DNA of 64,000 nt from Halobacterium salinarum DSM 3754 (GTDB lineage Archaea > Halobacteriota > Halobacteria > Halobacteriales > Halobacteriaceae). The DNA lies in contig NZ_VRYN01000001.1 of assembly GCF_008124605.1 (NCBI RefSeq), positions 1 through 64,000 of the forward strand, given 5' to 3'. Positions 54,856-62,451 of the stretch are shown one piece after another. Numbering within the stretch: position 1 is the first letter of the stretch; each line of letters opens with the position of its first letter. The notes under the pieces were generated by a model. That model was not told the origin of the DNA and made no database searches. It saw only the letters and a list, made by a program, of their open reading frames with translations. The position numbers were made by a program, and so were the translations under genes.

Positions 54856-55803
54856 ATGAGCGACACCCGACGCGCCGTCCTCGACGCGTTGGCCGACGGC
54901 CCCACACCCGGGCCGGCGCTGGCCGACGAACTCGGCGTCTCCCGGGCCGCCGTCTGGAAGCACGTCGACGCACTCCGCGACGCCGGCTTCACCATCGACA
55001 GCGGCCACGACGGGTACACGCTGGCCGGAGTGCCCGACTACGGCGGGCTCGCGGTCAGCGTCGACTTGGACGCCCCGTTCACGATCGAACACCACGACAG
55101 CCTGCCCAGCACGAACGACCGCGCCCGCGAGCGTGCGGCCGACGGCGCGCGCGACACGGTCGTGCTCGCAACCCGGCAGACGAGTGGCCGCGGTCGCCGG
55201 GACCGATCCTGGGAGTCGCCCGCAGGCGGCGTCTGGGCGAGTCTCGTGCTCGGCCCGGACCTGCCGCCGGCGCGCGTGCCCCTGCTCACGTTCGCCGCCG
55301 CAGTGGCGGTCACGGACGCCGCCCGGGAAGCCGGCGTTGACGCCGCGATCAAGTGGCCCAACGACGTGGTCGTGCCCGGCGAACCCGCCGCGCGCGGCAA
55401 CCGAAAGCTCGCGGGCATCCTCACCGAGATGGAGGGCGAAGCCAGCCGCGTGTCCTGGGTGGTCGTGGGCTTGGGCGTGAACGTCAACGTCGACCCGGCG
55501 GCGCTCGCGCCCGGCGCGACGAGCGTGCGCGCGCTGGCCGGCGAGACGGACCGACGGGTGTTCGTGCAGCGCGTCCTCGAACGGTTCGACGCCCTGCGTG
55601 GCCGCCCGGAGGCGGCGCTGGCGGCGTGGCGCGAGCGCGCAGCAACGCTCGGCGAGCACGTGCGCATCACCCAGGATGACGACAACACGATCACCGGTCG
55701 CGCCGTCGATGTCACGGCTCACGGCGCGCTCGTGGTTGCCACTGGTGGCGAGTCGACAACCGTCGTGCATGCCGGCGACTGCCAGCACGTGCGGCCCGCC
55801 TGA
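54856..55803 (+). CDS. birA: Biotin-[acetyl-CoA-carboxylase] ligase BirA
   Basis: Attaches biotin to the carrier lysine of PccA. The 315-residue protein has an N-terminal winged helix (about 1-60; LADELGVSRAAVWKHVDALRDAGF), then the ligase domain with the biotinoyl-AMP loop TSGRGRRDRSWESPAGGVW (about 112-130), KWPNDVV (Lys in the active site), KLAGILTEMEG and GLGVNVN, and a C-terminal SH3-like domain. The HTH suggests it also represses biotin genes, as bifunctional BirA does. It is separated from pccA by the CHAT gene. Start ATG 54856 is preferred. Confidence 0.95.
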   Translation: MSDTRRAVLDALADGPTPGPALADELGVSRAAVWKHVDALRDAGFTIDSGHDGYTLAGVPDYGGLAVSVDLDAPFTIEHHDSLPSTNDRARERAADGARDTVVLATRQTSGRGRRDRSWESPAGGVWASLVLGPDLPPARVPLLTFAAAVAVTDAAREAGVDAAIKWPNDVVVPGEPAARGNRKLAGILTEMEGEASRVSWVVVGLGVNVNVDPAALAPGATSVRALAGETDRRVFVQRVLERFDALRGRPEAALAAWRERAATLGEHVRITQDDDNTITGRAVDVTAHGALVVATGGESTTVVHAGDCQHVRPA

Positions 55804-55809
55804 CGGGCG

Positions 55810-56253
55810 TTACTCGTCCCCGCCGCTGACGGTGAGCACCGGCACCGACGACGATCGCACCACCTTCTCGGTGACGCTGCCCAGCAACAGCCGGTCGATC
55901 CCACCGCGGCCATGGGTCCCCATCACGATCAGGTCACAGCCGGCGTTGTCGGCGTAGGTCACGATCTCCATGGCGGGGTTGCCGTCCCGGAGTTCGCGCT
56001 CGGTGGCGACACCACGGTCGTTTGCGGCCGCGGTCACGGTATCGAGCGCGCTCGTTCCCTCACTGCTCAGCATCGCGGACACGCTCTCCCAGGAGGAGTC
56101 CATGGGCAGCCCCGCGTAGCTCGCAGTGTCCACGACGTACAACGCGTGAACCGTCGCGTCGTGCTCGACGGCGAGATCGACGGCGTGCGCGACGGCGTCC
56201 TGTGACGCGTTCGACCCGTCCGTCGGTACGAGGATGCGCTCGTAGCGTCCCAT
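55810..56253 (-). CDS. Universal stress protein (UspA family), second copy
   Basis: A 147-residue UspA-type protein with RILVPTDGSNASQDAV at the N-terminus and the ATP-binding signature GTHGRGGIDRLLLGSVTEKVVRSSSVPVLTV at the C-terminus, complete as in ATP-binding members. It resembles the copy at 38306 in length and motif. The minus-strand TTAAC box (about 56279-56286) is about 28 bp upstream of ATG 56253. It converges with birA. Confidence 0.9.
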   Translation of the reverse strand: MGRYERILVPTDGSNASQDAVAHAVDLAVEHDATVHALYVVDTASYAGLPMDSSWESVSAMLSSEGTSALDTVTAAANDRGVATERELRDGNPAMEIVTYADNAGCDLIVMGTHGRGGIDRLLLGSVTEKVVRSSSVPVLTVSGGDE

Positions 56254-56304
56254 CGTGTCGTGCTTCTCACGGTGCTGTGTTAAGTGTACAGGGCGGTCGG
56301 GTGG

Positions 56305-57534
56305 TCACTCCGAGAACCCCGGCGGTGAGTCGTCGGGCGCGTTCACCTCGGTGACGAGCCCGTCGTCGGGGTCCAGCCCGAGCACGCGCTCCGTGGCCCG
56401 CCCGACCGCGTCGGTGTGCGCTCGCGGCGTGTAGACGCCGAGTCGCCACTGCTCGCGCTGGGCGGTCTGAAGCGCGGTCACGAGCGTTGATTGCTCGTGG
56501 AGCCGCCGCACCTCGCCGTTGACCAGCACACCCGTCGAGGACTCCGGCATCGAGGGCTCGCTGGGCGCATCAACGATGACATCGCGCTCGGGGACGCCGG
56601 CGTCGGCGGCGATGGCGCGCTCGAACTCCCGCACGGTGTCGTGGTCCGCGCCGACGAGGTCGTCGTCGACGTCCCCGAGTTCCGCCCACACCGCGCGCTT
56701 GTAGAGGTCGCGCTCGAACAGCCGGGCGGCGACCCGGCTGGTGGCGTCGTGGGCGCGGAGCGCGGCCACGAGGTCGTGGTCGTCCATGCGGCGCAGCGCC
56801 GGCGCGGTCACGTCCGTGGTGGCGAGCAGCGTTTCGGCCGCGCGCCGCAGCATCGACTTCGAAATGCGGGCGACGTGGTGGCTGTACACGGTCGGGTTCA
56901 TGAGCGCGCGCGCCAACAGCAGGCTTTCGGCGGATTGCACGTTGCCCGCGCCGAGCACGAGGTCGCCGTCGATGAACGTCAGCCCACGGATGAGTCGTCC
57001 GTGGTCGATGGTGCCGTAGGGGACGCCGGTGTGGTGGGCGTCCCGCACCAGGTAGTCCATGCGGTCGACGTCGAGCTCGCCGGCGACCAGTTGGGCCAGT
57101 GGCTCGCCGTCGCCGGCCACGAGGGCGGCGATCTCCGCGGGCTGGATGTCGTGGTCGGCCAGCACCGACGCCACCTGGCCGGACGCCACGAGGTCGTGGA
57201 CGTCGTCGTGGCGGTTGCCGGTGTGGCGCTCGATCACGTCCTCGACGTTGTGGCTGAACGGTCCGTGGCCGATGTCGTGGAGGATGGCGGCGGCGCGAAC
57301 GCGGGTGGCGCGCTGGCCCGTGATCCCGAGGTGGTCGAGCGCGCGGTCGGCGAGGTGGTAGACGCCCAGGGAGTGCTCGAAGCGGGTGTGGTTGGCTGAC
57401 GGGTAGACGAGGCTGACGGTGCCCAGCTGTGCGACGTTGCGCAGGCGCTGGAGCGGGGGCGTGTCGAGCAGCGCAGCGACCACGCCGGTGACTTCGATGT
57501 GGTCGTGGACGCTGTCCTTGATCGTGGTGGTCAT
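56305..57534 (-). CDS. HD-domain phosphohydrolase (dNTPase-like)
   Basis: A 409-residue metal-dependent phosphohydrolase. The metal motif is spread over RFEHSLGVYHLAD (His near residue 52), ILHDIGHGPFSHNVED (HD pair near 87-88) and the later DVDRMDYLVRDAHHTGV (Asp near residue 155-160), as in SAMHD1/YdhJ-like archaeal proteins that hydrolyse dNTPs. A C-terminal extension of about 130 residues is acidic. It could control nucleotide pools or act in phage defence. Start ATG 57534 (MTTTIKDSVHDHIEV) is chosen because earlier in-frame sequence shows no homology. Confidence 0.86.
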   Translation of the reverse strand: MTTTIKDSVHDHIEVTGVVAALLDTPPLQRLRNVAQLGTVSLVYPSANHTRFEHSLGVYHLADRALDHLGITGQRATRVRAAAILHDIGHGPFSHNVEDVIERHTGNRHDDVHDLVASGQVASVLADHDIQPAEIAALVAGDGEPLAQLVAGELDVDRMDYLVRDAHHTGVPYGTIDHGRLIRGLTFIDGDLVLGAGNVQSAESLLLARALMNPTVYSHHVARISKSMLRRAAETLLATTDVTAPALRRMDDHDLVAALRAHDATSRVAARLFERDLYKRAVWAELGDVDDDLVGADHDTVREFERAIAADAGVPERDVIVDAPSEPSMPESSTGVLVNGEVRRLHEQSTLVTALQTAQREQWRLGVYTPRAHTDAVGRATERVLGLDPDDGLVTEVNAPDDSPPGFSE

Positions 57535-57636
57535 TGGAGGCTGTTGGCGGGGTTTTCGTATAACTCGTGTGACCGAGCGCGCGCCGGACGCGGTGTCGTC
57601 CACAGGGGTTTTCACCGTGACACGCGAACCACCGGT

Positions 57637-58464
57637 ATGCGACGGCAACTTGCTGCCCTGTTGGTTGTGGCGCTTGTCGCGGTCGCCGGATGCGCCGGCG
57701 GCTCCGCCCCTGCGACAGACGACGGCGCATCGAGCGGCGACCAGATCTATCAGACGCCCCTTGACACGGGGACCGTCGTGGACGCCCACGCCAGCGCGCT
57801 CACTGACGCGGGCTCGTACACGATGGAGTCGACGGTCGCACAGTCGCTGGCAAACAGCACGCAGCGCGCCGAGACCACCGGCGTGGTCCGTGGGAACGCC
57901 GCCTCGGGTGCGCTGTTCCTGCGGACGCAGTCGCCGCGGGGCCAGACGGTCGCCGTGTACACCGACGGCAACGGCACCGCCTACGAGCGGCGCGCCGCCG
58001 GCAACCGGTCACAGGTCCGGGACGCGTCCGGGAGAGCGCCGACCGCCGATCAGTACGCTAGCAGCATCGTGCGGCCGTTCATCGACCTGTTCAACTTCAC
58101 GTACACGGGCACCACCACTGAGAACGGCGACACGGTCGCGGTCTACGAGGCCGACGGCGTGGCGGACCTGAATACGTCCTCACAGGCGTTCGCGAACCGC
58201 GACCCCGAGTCGGTCGAGGCGGCGGCTGCGACGCTGCACATCCGTGACGACGGCGTGGTGACCTCGCTGCAGTCGAACACCACGTTCGCACAGCAGAACC
58301 GCTCGCAGACGACGGCTGTCAACTACACCTTCAGCGACATCGGGTCGACGGAAGTCACCCAGCCCGACTGGGCCAGTGACGCCGCCACGACCGCGACCAG
58401 CCAGCCGTCGACGACGACACCCACGACCGCGAACGCGACCACCACCGCGAACGCGTCGGCGTAA
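57637..58464 (+). CDS. Haloarchaeal lipoprotein
   Basis: A 275-residue secreted lipoprotein. The signal peptide (RRQLAALLVVALVAVAG) ends in the lipobox VAGC, with the lipid-bearing cysteine at residue 19, followed by a Gly/Ala/Ser-rich linker. The body (about 45-245) is beta-rich with repeated Thr/Asn/Ser and several N-glycosylation sequons, and the C-terminus is a Thr/Ala-rich low-complexity tail. It resembles the DUF7537-like lipoproteins of haloarchaea, function unknown. A GTTTTCA box (57608-57614) lies about 26 bp upstream of ATG 57637. Divergent from the HD gene. Confidence 0.82.
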   Translation: MRRQLAALLVVALVAVAGCAGGSAPATDDGASSGDQIYQTPLDTGTVVDAHASALTDAGSYTMESTVAQSLANSTQRAETTGVVRGNAASGALFLRTQSPRGQTVAVYTDGNGTAYERRAAGNRSQVRDASGRAPTADQYASSIVRPFIDLFNFTYTGTTTENGDTVAVYEADGVADLNTSSQAFANRDPESVEAAAATLHIRDDGVVTSLQSNTTFAQQNRSQTTAVNYTFSDIGSTEVTQPDWASDAATTATSQPSTTTPTTANATTTANASA

Positions 58465-58498
58465 CGCGCGGTCGAACTCCGTTCGTTCTGCTGTCCGG

Positions 58499-59209
58499 TT
58501 AGGCGTCGCCGTAGACTGGGACCGCAGCCCCGTTCGTGGGCGGCGTCGCGTCCGAACACAGCGAGAGCACGACGCGAGCGATGGCATCGGGGTCGACCCA
58601 GGAGTCGTGGTCGGCGTCGGGCAGCATCTCGCGGTTCGCGGGCGTGTCGATGACCGACGGCATGACGGCGTTGGCGCGCACCGCGCCGTGGTTCTCGGCG
58701 GCGATGGTTTCGGTGAGCAGGCGGACGCCGGCCTTCGCAGCCCGGTAGGGACCGTCGCCCCGGCCGCCCTCTAGGGAGGCCCGCGCGGAGACGGAGACGA
58801 TGGTGCCATCGCTGTCCTGGAGGTGTGGGATCGCGTGCGCGCTCGCGAGGAACATCGTTTTCAGGTTCACGTCCAGGACCGTCTCGAACGCCGACACCGG
58901 CGTTTCGTGGATCTGGTCGCCGCCCTGCCACATCCCGGCGACGTTGCAGAGCGCGTCGAGGCCGCCGTGGTCGGCGACCGTGCTTGAGACGACGTGGGCG
59001 GCCTGCGTGTCCTCCGTGAGATCGCCCTGGTAGAACGACGCGAACGTGGGGGTCGGCACGGCGTCGTCGCTCTCCGCGGGGGCCACCACGTCGGTGCCAC
59101 AGACGGTTGCGCCGGCGTCGGCGAACGCCCGGCAGACGGCGCTCCCGAGCGCGCCGACCGCGCCGGTCACGAGCACAACGTCGCCATCGCACTCGAAGTT
59201 GGCATGCAT
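58499..59209 (-). CDS. Short-chain dehydrogenase/reductase
   Basis: A 236-residue NAD(P)-dependent oxidoreductase. The nucleotide-binding motif is TGAVGALGSA (about 15-24, variant of TGxxxGxG), the NAG of the family is in LCNVAGM, and the catalytic Ser and YxxxK appear in SVSARAS and PYRAAKAG. The preferred substrate is not evident; a GTDVVAP segment after the second strand has an Asp that favours NAD. ATG 59209 (MHANFECDGDVVLVTG) has a GTTTACAAC box (complement of about 59233-59241) about 27 bp upstream. Its stop is 34 bp from the lipoprotein gene. Confidence 0.88.
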   Translation of the reverse strand: MHANFECDGDVVLVTGAVGALGSAVCRAFADAGATVCGTDVVAPAESDDAVPTPTFASFYQGDLTEDTQAAHVVSSTVADHGGLDALCNVAGMWQGGDQIHETPVSAFETVLDVNLKTMFLASAHAIPHLQDSDGTIVSVSARASLEGGRGDGPYRAAKAGVRLLTETIAAENHGAVRANAVMPSVIDTPANREMLPDADHDSWVDPDAIARVVLSLCSDATPPTNGAAVPVYGDA

Positions 59210-59293
59210 ACCCACCACATGGATGGCGCGCGTTGTAAACGTATGCACCCCGTGTCGAAGCGGCAGCACGCGCCGGATTCGGAGACCGATGGG

Positions 59294-59301
59294 GTTTATG
59301 C
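59294..59301 (+). promoter_or_regulatory. Putative TATA box of sucCD
   Basis: GTTTATGC lies about 29 bp before ATG 59327, giving a leaderless sucC transcript. The two genes overlap, so this box probably serves both. Confidence 0.45.
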
Positions 59302-59326
59302 TGAGCGAGGTTCGCGTTCAGACTGC

Positions 59327-60475
59327 ATGAAGCTTCACGAGTACCAGGCGAAGGAGGTCTTCGCCGATGCGGGCATTCCGACCCCGGAGTCGGCGCTCGC
59401 AACGTCCGTCGACGAGGCCGTCGAGGTCGCAGACGCCCTCGACTACCCCGTCGCGGTGAAGGCCCAGGTACACGTCGGTGGCCGCGGAAAGGCCGGCGGC
59501 ATCAAACTCGCGGAGAACACGGCCGAGGCTCGCGAGGCCGCCGAGTCGATTCTCGGCATGGACCTCAAAGGCTACACGGTTGATCGCGTTCTCGTCGAGG
59601 AGGCCGTCGACTTCACCAACGAGTTGTACGTCGGCGTGACCATGGACCGCAGCGAGGGCGCGCCGGTCGTGATGGTCTCCGAGCGCGGCGGCGTCGACAT
59701 CGAATCCGTCGCCGAGGAGGCCCCCGAGGACATCGTGCGCGAGCACGTCGATCCCTCGTTCGGCCTGCAGGCCTATCAGGCCCGCAACGCCGTCTACGAC
59801 GCGGGCATCGAGCAGGACGTCGCCGGGGACGTCGCGAAGATCGTGCAGGGCGTCTACGATCTGTGGGCGGACAGCGACGCCACGGAGGTCGAGATCAATC
59901 CCGTGATGGTGACCAGCGAGCGCGACGTTGTCGCCGCCGACGCCGTGATGAAACTCGACGAGGACGCGTTGTTCCGCCAGCCGGCGTTCGCCGACATGGA
60001 AGAGGACGCCGCCGAGGACGACCTCGAAGCCAAGGCCAACGAGTACGGCTTCGACTACGTCCGCTTGGACGGCAACACGGGCATCATCGGCAACGGGGCC
60101 GGGCTCGTGATGACGACGCTTGACCTCGTGGACTACTACGGCGGGCAGCCCGCGAACTTCCTGGACATCGGCGGCGGCGCGAAAGCCGACCGCGTCGCCA
60201 ACGCCCTGGACATGGTGTTCAGCGACGAGAACGTCGACAGCGTCGTGTTCAACATTTTCGGCGGCATCACTCGCGGCGACGAGGTCGCGAGGGGCATCAA
60301 CAGCGCGCTCGAACAGTTCGACGAGATCCCGACGCCGGTCGTCGTCCGGCTCGCGGGCACGAACGCCGCTGAAGGCCGCGAGATCCTCAACGACGACCTC
60401 GTGACCGTCGAAGAAACGCTCGAGGGCGCTGTCCAGCGCGCCGTCGAGTACGCCGACGAGGAGGACATCCAATGA
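59327..60475 (+). CDS. sucC: Succinyl-CoA synthetase beta subunit (ADP-forming)
   Basis: Tricarboxylic acid cycle enzyme converting succinyl-CoA to succinate with ATP or GTP formation. The 382-residue protein has [18 protein letters not shown] at the start, the ATP-grasp domain ([20 protein letters not shown]), the metal-binding VEINPVMVT and the CoA/phosphohistidine-contact motif GNGAGLVM and [17 protein letters not shown]. The sucD start overlaps its stop by ATGA. The upstream TATA box suits a leaderless start. Confidence 0.96.
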   Translation: MKLHEYQAKEVFADAGIPTPESALATSVDEAVEVADALDYPVAVKAQVHVGGRGKAGGIKLAENTAEAREAAESILGMDLKGYTVDRVLVEEAVDFTNELYVGVTMDRSEGAPVVMVSERGGVDIESVAEEAPEDIVREHVDPSFGLQAYQARNAVYDAGIEQDVAGDVAKIVQGVYDLWADSDATEVEINPVMVTSERDVVAADAVMKLDEDALFRQPAFADMEEDAAEDDLEAKANEYGFDYVRLDGNTGIIGNGAGLVMTTLDLVDYYGGQPANFLDIGGGAKADRVANALDMVFSDENVDSVVFNIFGGITRGDEVARGINSALEQFDEIPTPVVVRLAGTNAAEGREILNDDLVTVEETLEGAVQRAVEYADEEDIQ

Positions 60476-61341
60476 GCATTCTAGTCGATGACGACACCCG
60501 CGTCGTGGTGCAGGGCATCACGGGTGGGGAGGGGAAGTTCCACGCCGAACAGATGATCGAGTACGGCACCAACGTCGTCGCGGGCGCGGTGCCCGGGAAG
60601 GGCGGCCAGGAGGTCGCCGGCGTTCCCGTCTACGACACCGTCAATCAGGCCGTCGTGGCCGAGAACGCGGACGCCTCCGTGGTCCTCGTGCCGCCGGCGT
60701 TCGCTGCGGACGCGGTCTTCGAGGCGCTCGATACGCCCCTCGATCTCGTGGTCGCGATCACCGAGGGCATTCCGAGCCAGGACATGGCGAAAGTGTACAA
60801 GCGCCTCTCGGAAGTCGACACCCGCCTGCTCGGGCCGAACTGTCCGGGCATCATCACGCCGGGCGAGGCGAAACTCGGCATCCTGCCGGGCAACATCTTC
60901 GAGGCGGGCAACGTCGGCCTCGTCTCCCGGTCGGGCACGCTCACCTACCAGGTCGTGGATTCGCTGACCGCGCGCGGCGTCGGGCAGACGACCGCCATCG
61001 GCATCGGCGGCGACCCGATCATCGGGACGGACTTCATCGACGCCCTCGAACTGTTCGAGGCCGATCCCGACACCGAGGCCGTCGTGATGTGCGGCGAGAT
61101 CGGCGGCGAGGACGAGGAGGCAGCGGCCGCGTACATCGACGAGCACATGGACACGCCGGTCGCCGGGTTCATCGCCGGCCGCACCGCACCGCCGGGCAAG
61201 CGCATGGGCCACGCCGGCGCGATCGTCTCCGGCAGCGGCACCGGCACCGCGGACTCCAAGATCAGCGCGCTCAACGACGCGGGCGTTCCCGTCGGCGACA
61301 CCCCCGAGGAGGTCGCCGACGATATCGAGGAGCTGCTGTAG
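60472..61341 (+). CDS. sucD: Succinyl-CoA synthetase alpha subunit
   Basis: Partner of SucC. The 289-residue protein carries the CoA-binding Rossmann region ([35 protein letters not shown]), the [12 protein letters not shown] motif and the phosphohistidine in GHAGAIVSG (His near residue 246). Length is normal. It overlaps sucC and is followed by zim after 54 bp on the same strand. Confidence 0.96.
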   Translation: MSILVDDDTRVVVQGITGGEGKFHAEQMIEYGTNVVAGAVPGKGGQEVAGVPVYDTVNQAVVAENADASVVLVPPAFAADAVFEALDTPLDLVVAITEGIPSQDMAKVYKRLSEVDTRLLGPNCPGIITPGEAKLGILPGNIFEAGNVGLVSRSGTLTYQVVDSLTARGVGQTTAIGIGGDPIIGTDFIDALELFEADPDTEAVVMCGEIGGEDEEAAAAYIDEHMDTPVAGFIAGRTAPPGKRMGHAGAIVSGSGTGTADSKISALNDAGVPVGDTPEEVADDIEELL

Positions 61342-61395
61342 CGTCCGCGCGCCCCGTCGAAACTGGTTTGTAGCCGGGTCTAGTCGCGTGACGTG

Positions 61396-62442
61396 ATGGA
61401 TGAGACCACGCACCGTGTCGCGGTCGGGGATGCGCGCGACCTGCCACTGGCCGCCGACGCCGTGGACCTCGTCGTGACGTCGCCGCCGTACCCGATGATC
61501 GAGATGTGGGACACCGTGTTCACCGATCTCGACCCCGAAATCGGCGCGGCCCTGGACGCCGGTGCGGGCGAGCGCGCCCACGACCGCATGCACGCGGTGC
61601 TGGCCGACGCGTGGCGGGAAGTCAAGCGCGTGCTTCGCCCCGGTGGGATCGCCGTGGTGAACGTCGGGGACGCCACGCGGTCGGTCGACCGGTTCCGCGT
61701 CTACGACAACCACGCCCGCGTCACGAACGCGTTCGCGGATCTGGGGTTCGACCCGCTGCCGGGCGTGCTGTGGCGCAAGCCCACGAACTCCGCGGCGAAG
61801 TTCATGGGGTCGGGAATGGTGCCGCCAAACGCCTACGTGACCCTGGAACACGAGCACCTGCTGGTGTTCCGGAACGGCGAGCGCCGCGGGTTCGAGCCGG
61901 GCGCGGACCGCCGCTACGAGGCGGCGTACTTCTGGGAGGAGCGCAACGACTGGTTTTCCGACGTGTGGACCGACCTCAACGGGGCCCGCCAAGACCTCGC
62001 CGAGCCGGGGCTGCGGGAGCGCTCGGCGGCGTTCCCGTTCGCGTTGCCGTACCGCCTCATCAACATGTACTCGGTGTACGGCGACACCGTCCTGGATCCG
62101 TTCTGGGGGACGGGCACGACCAGCGTCGCGGCCGCCGTGGCCGGGCGCAACTCCGTGGGCGTCGACGCCGACCCGGAGGTGGTGGCTGCGTTCGCCGACC
62201 GCATCACCGCCACCCCCGAGCTGTCGCGTGCGGTCGCTGCCGACCGCCTGGCTGCCCACCGGGCGTTCGTCGCCGAGACGGACGACGACGCGCTGGGGTA
62301 CGACGCCGTGAACTACGATGTCCCCGTGCGAACGAACCAGGAGCGGGACCTCCAGTTGTATACGGTTGCGGACGTCGAGGCGACCACGGCCGGCTGGCGG
62401 GCAACCCACGAGCCGTTCGTGCCCACCGACGACGAAGCGTAG
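61396..62442 (+). CDS. zim: Orphan CTAG DNA methyltransferase (Zim-like, m4C)
   Basis: A 348-residue DNA methyltransferase of the beta/N4-cytosine type: the SAM-binding TLDPFWGTGTTSVAAAVAGRNSVGVD is near the end and the catalytic TSPPYPMIEMWD near the start (residues 28-39). No restriction endonuclease gene is adjacent, so it is a stand-alone modification enzyme. From memory, the Haloferax protein at the equivalent place (Zim) methylates CTAG, and the Halobacterium gene next to sucCD is the same; I have not checked the target. A GTG at 61393 precedes ATG 61396. A GTTTGTAG box lies about 30 bp upstream. Confidence 0.87.
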   Translation: MDETTHRVAVGDARDLPLAADAVDLVVTSPPYPMIEMWDTVFTDLDPEIGAALDAGAGERAHDRMHAVLADAWREVKRVLRPGGIAVVNVGDATRSVDRFRVYDNHARVTNAFADLGFDPLPGVLWRKPTNSAAKFMGSGMVPPNAYVTLEHEHLLVFRNGERRGFEPGADRRYEAAYFWEERNDWFSDVWTDLNGARQDLAEPGLRERSAAFPFALPYRLINMYSVYGDTVLDPFWGTGTTSVAAAVAGRNSVGVDADPEVVAAFADRITATPELSRAVAADRLAAHRAFVAETDDDALGYDAVNYDVPVRTNQERDLQLYTVADVEATTAGWRATHEPFVPTDDEA

Positions 62443-62451
62443 GCGGTGGCG

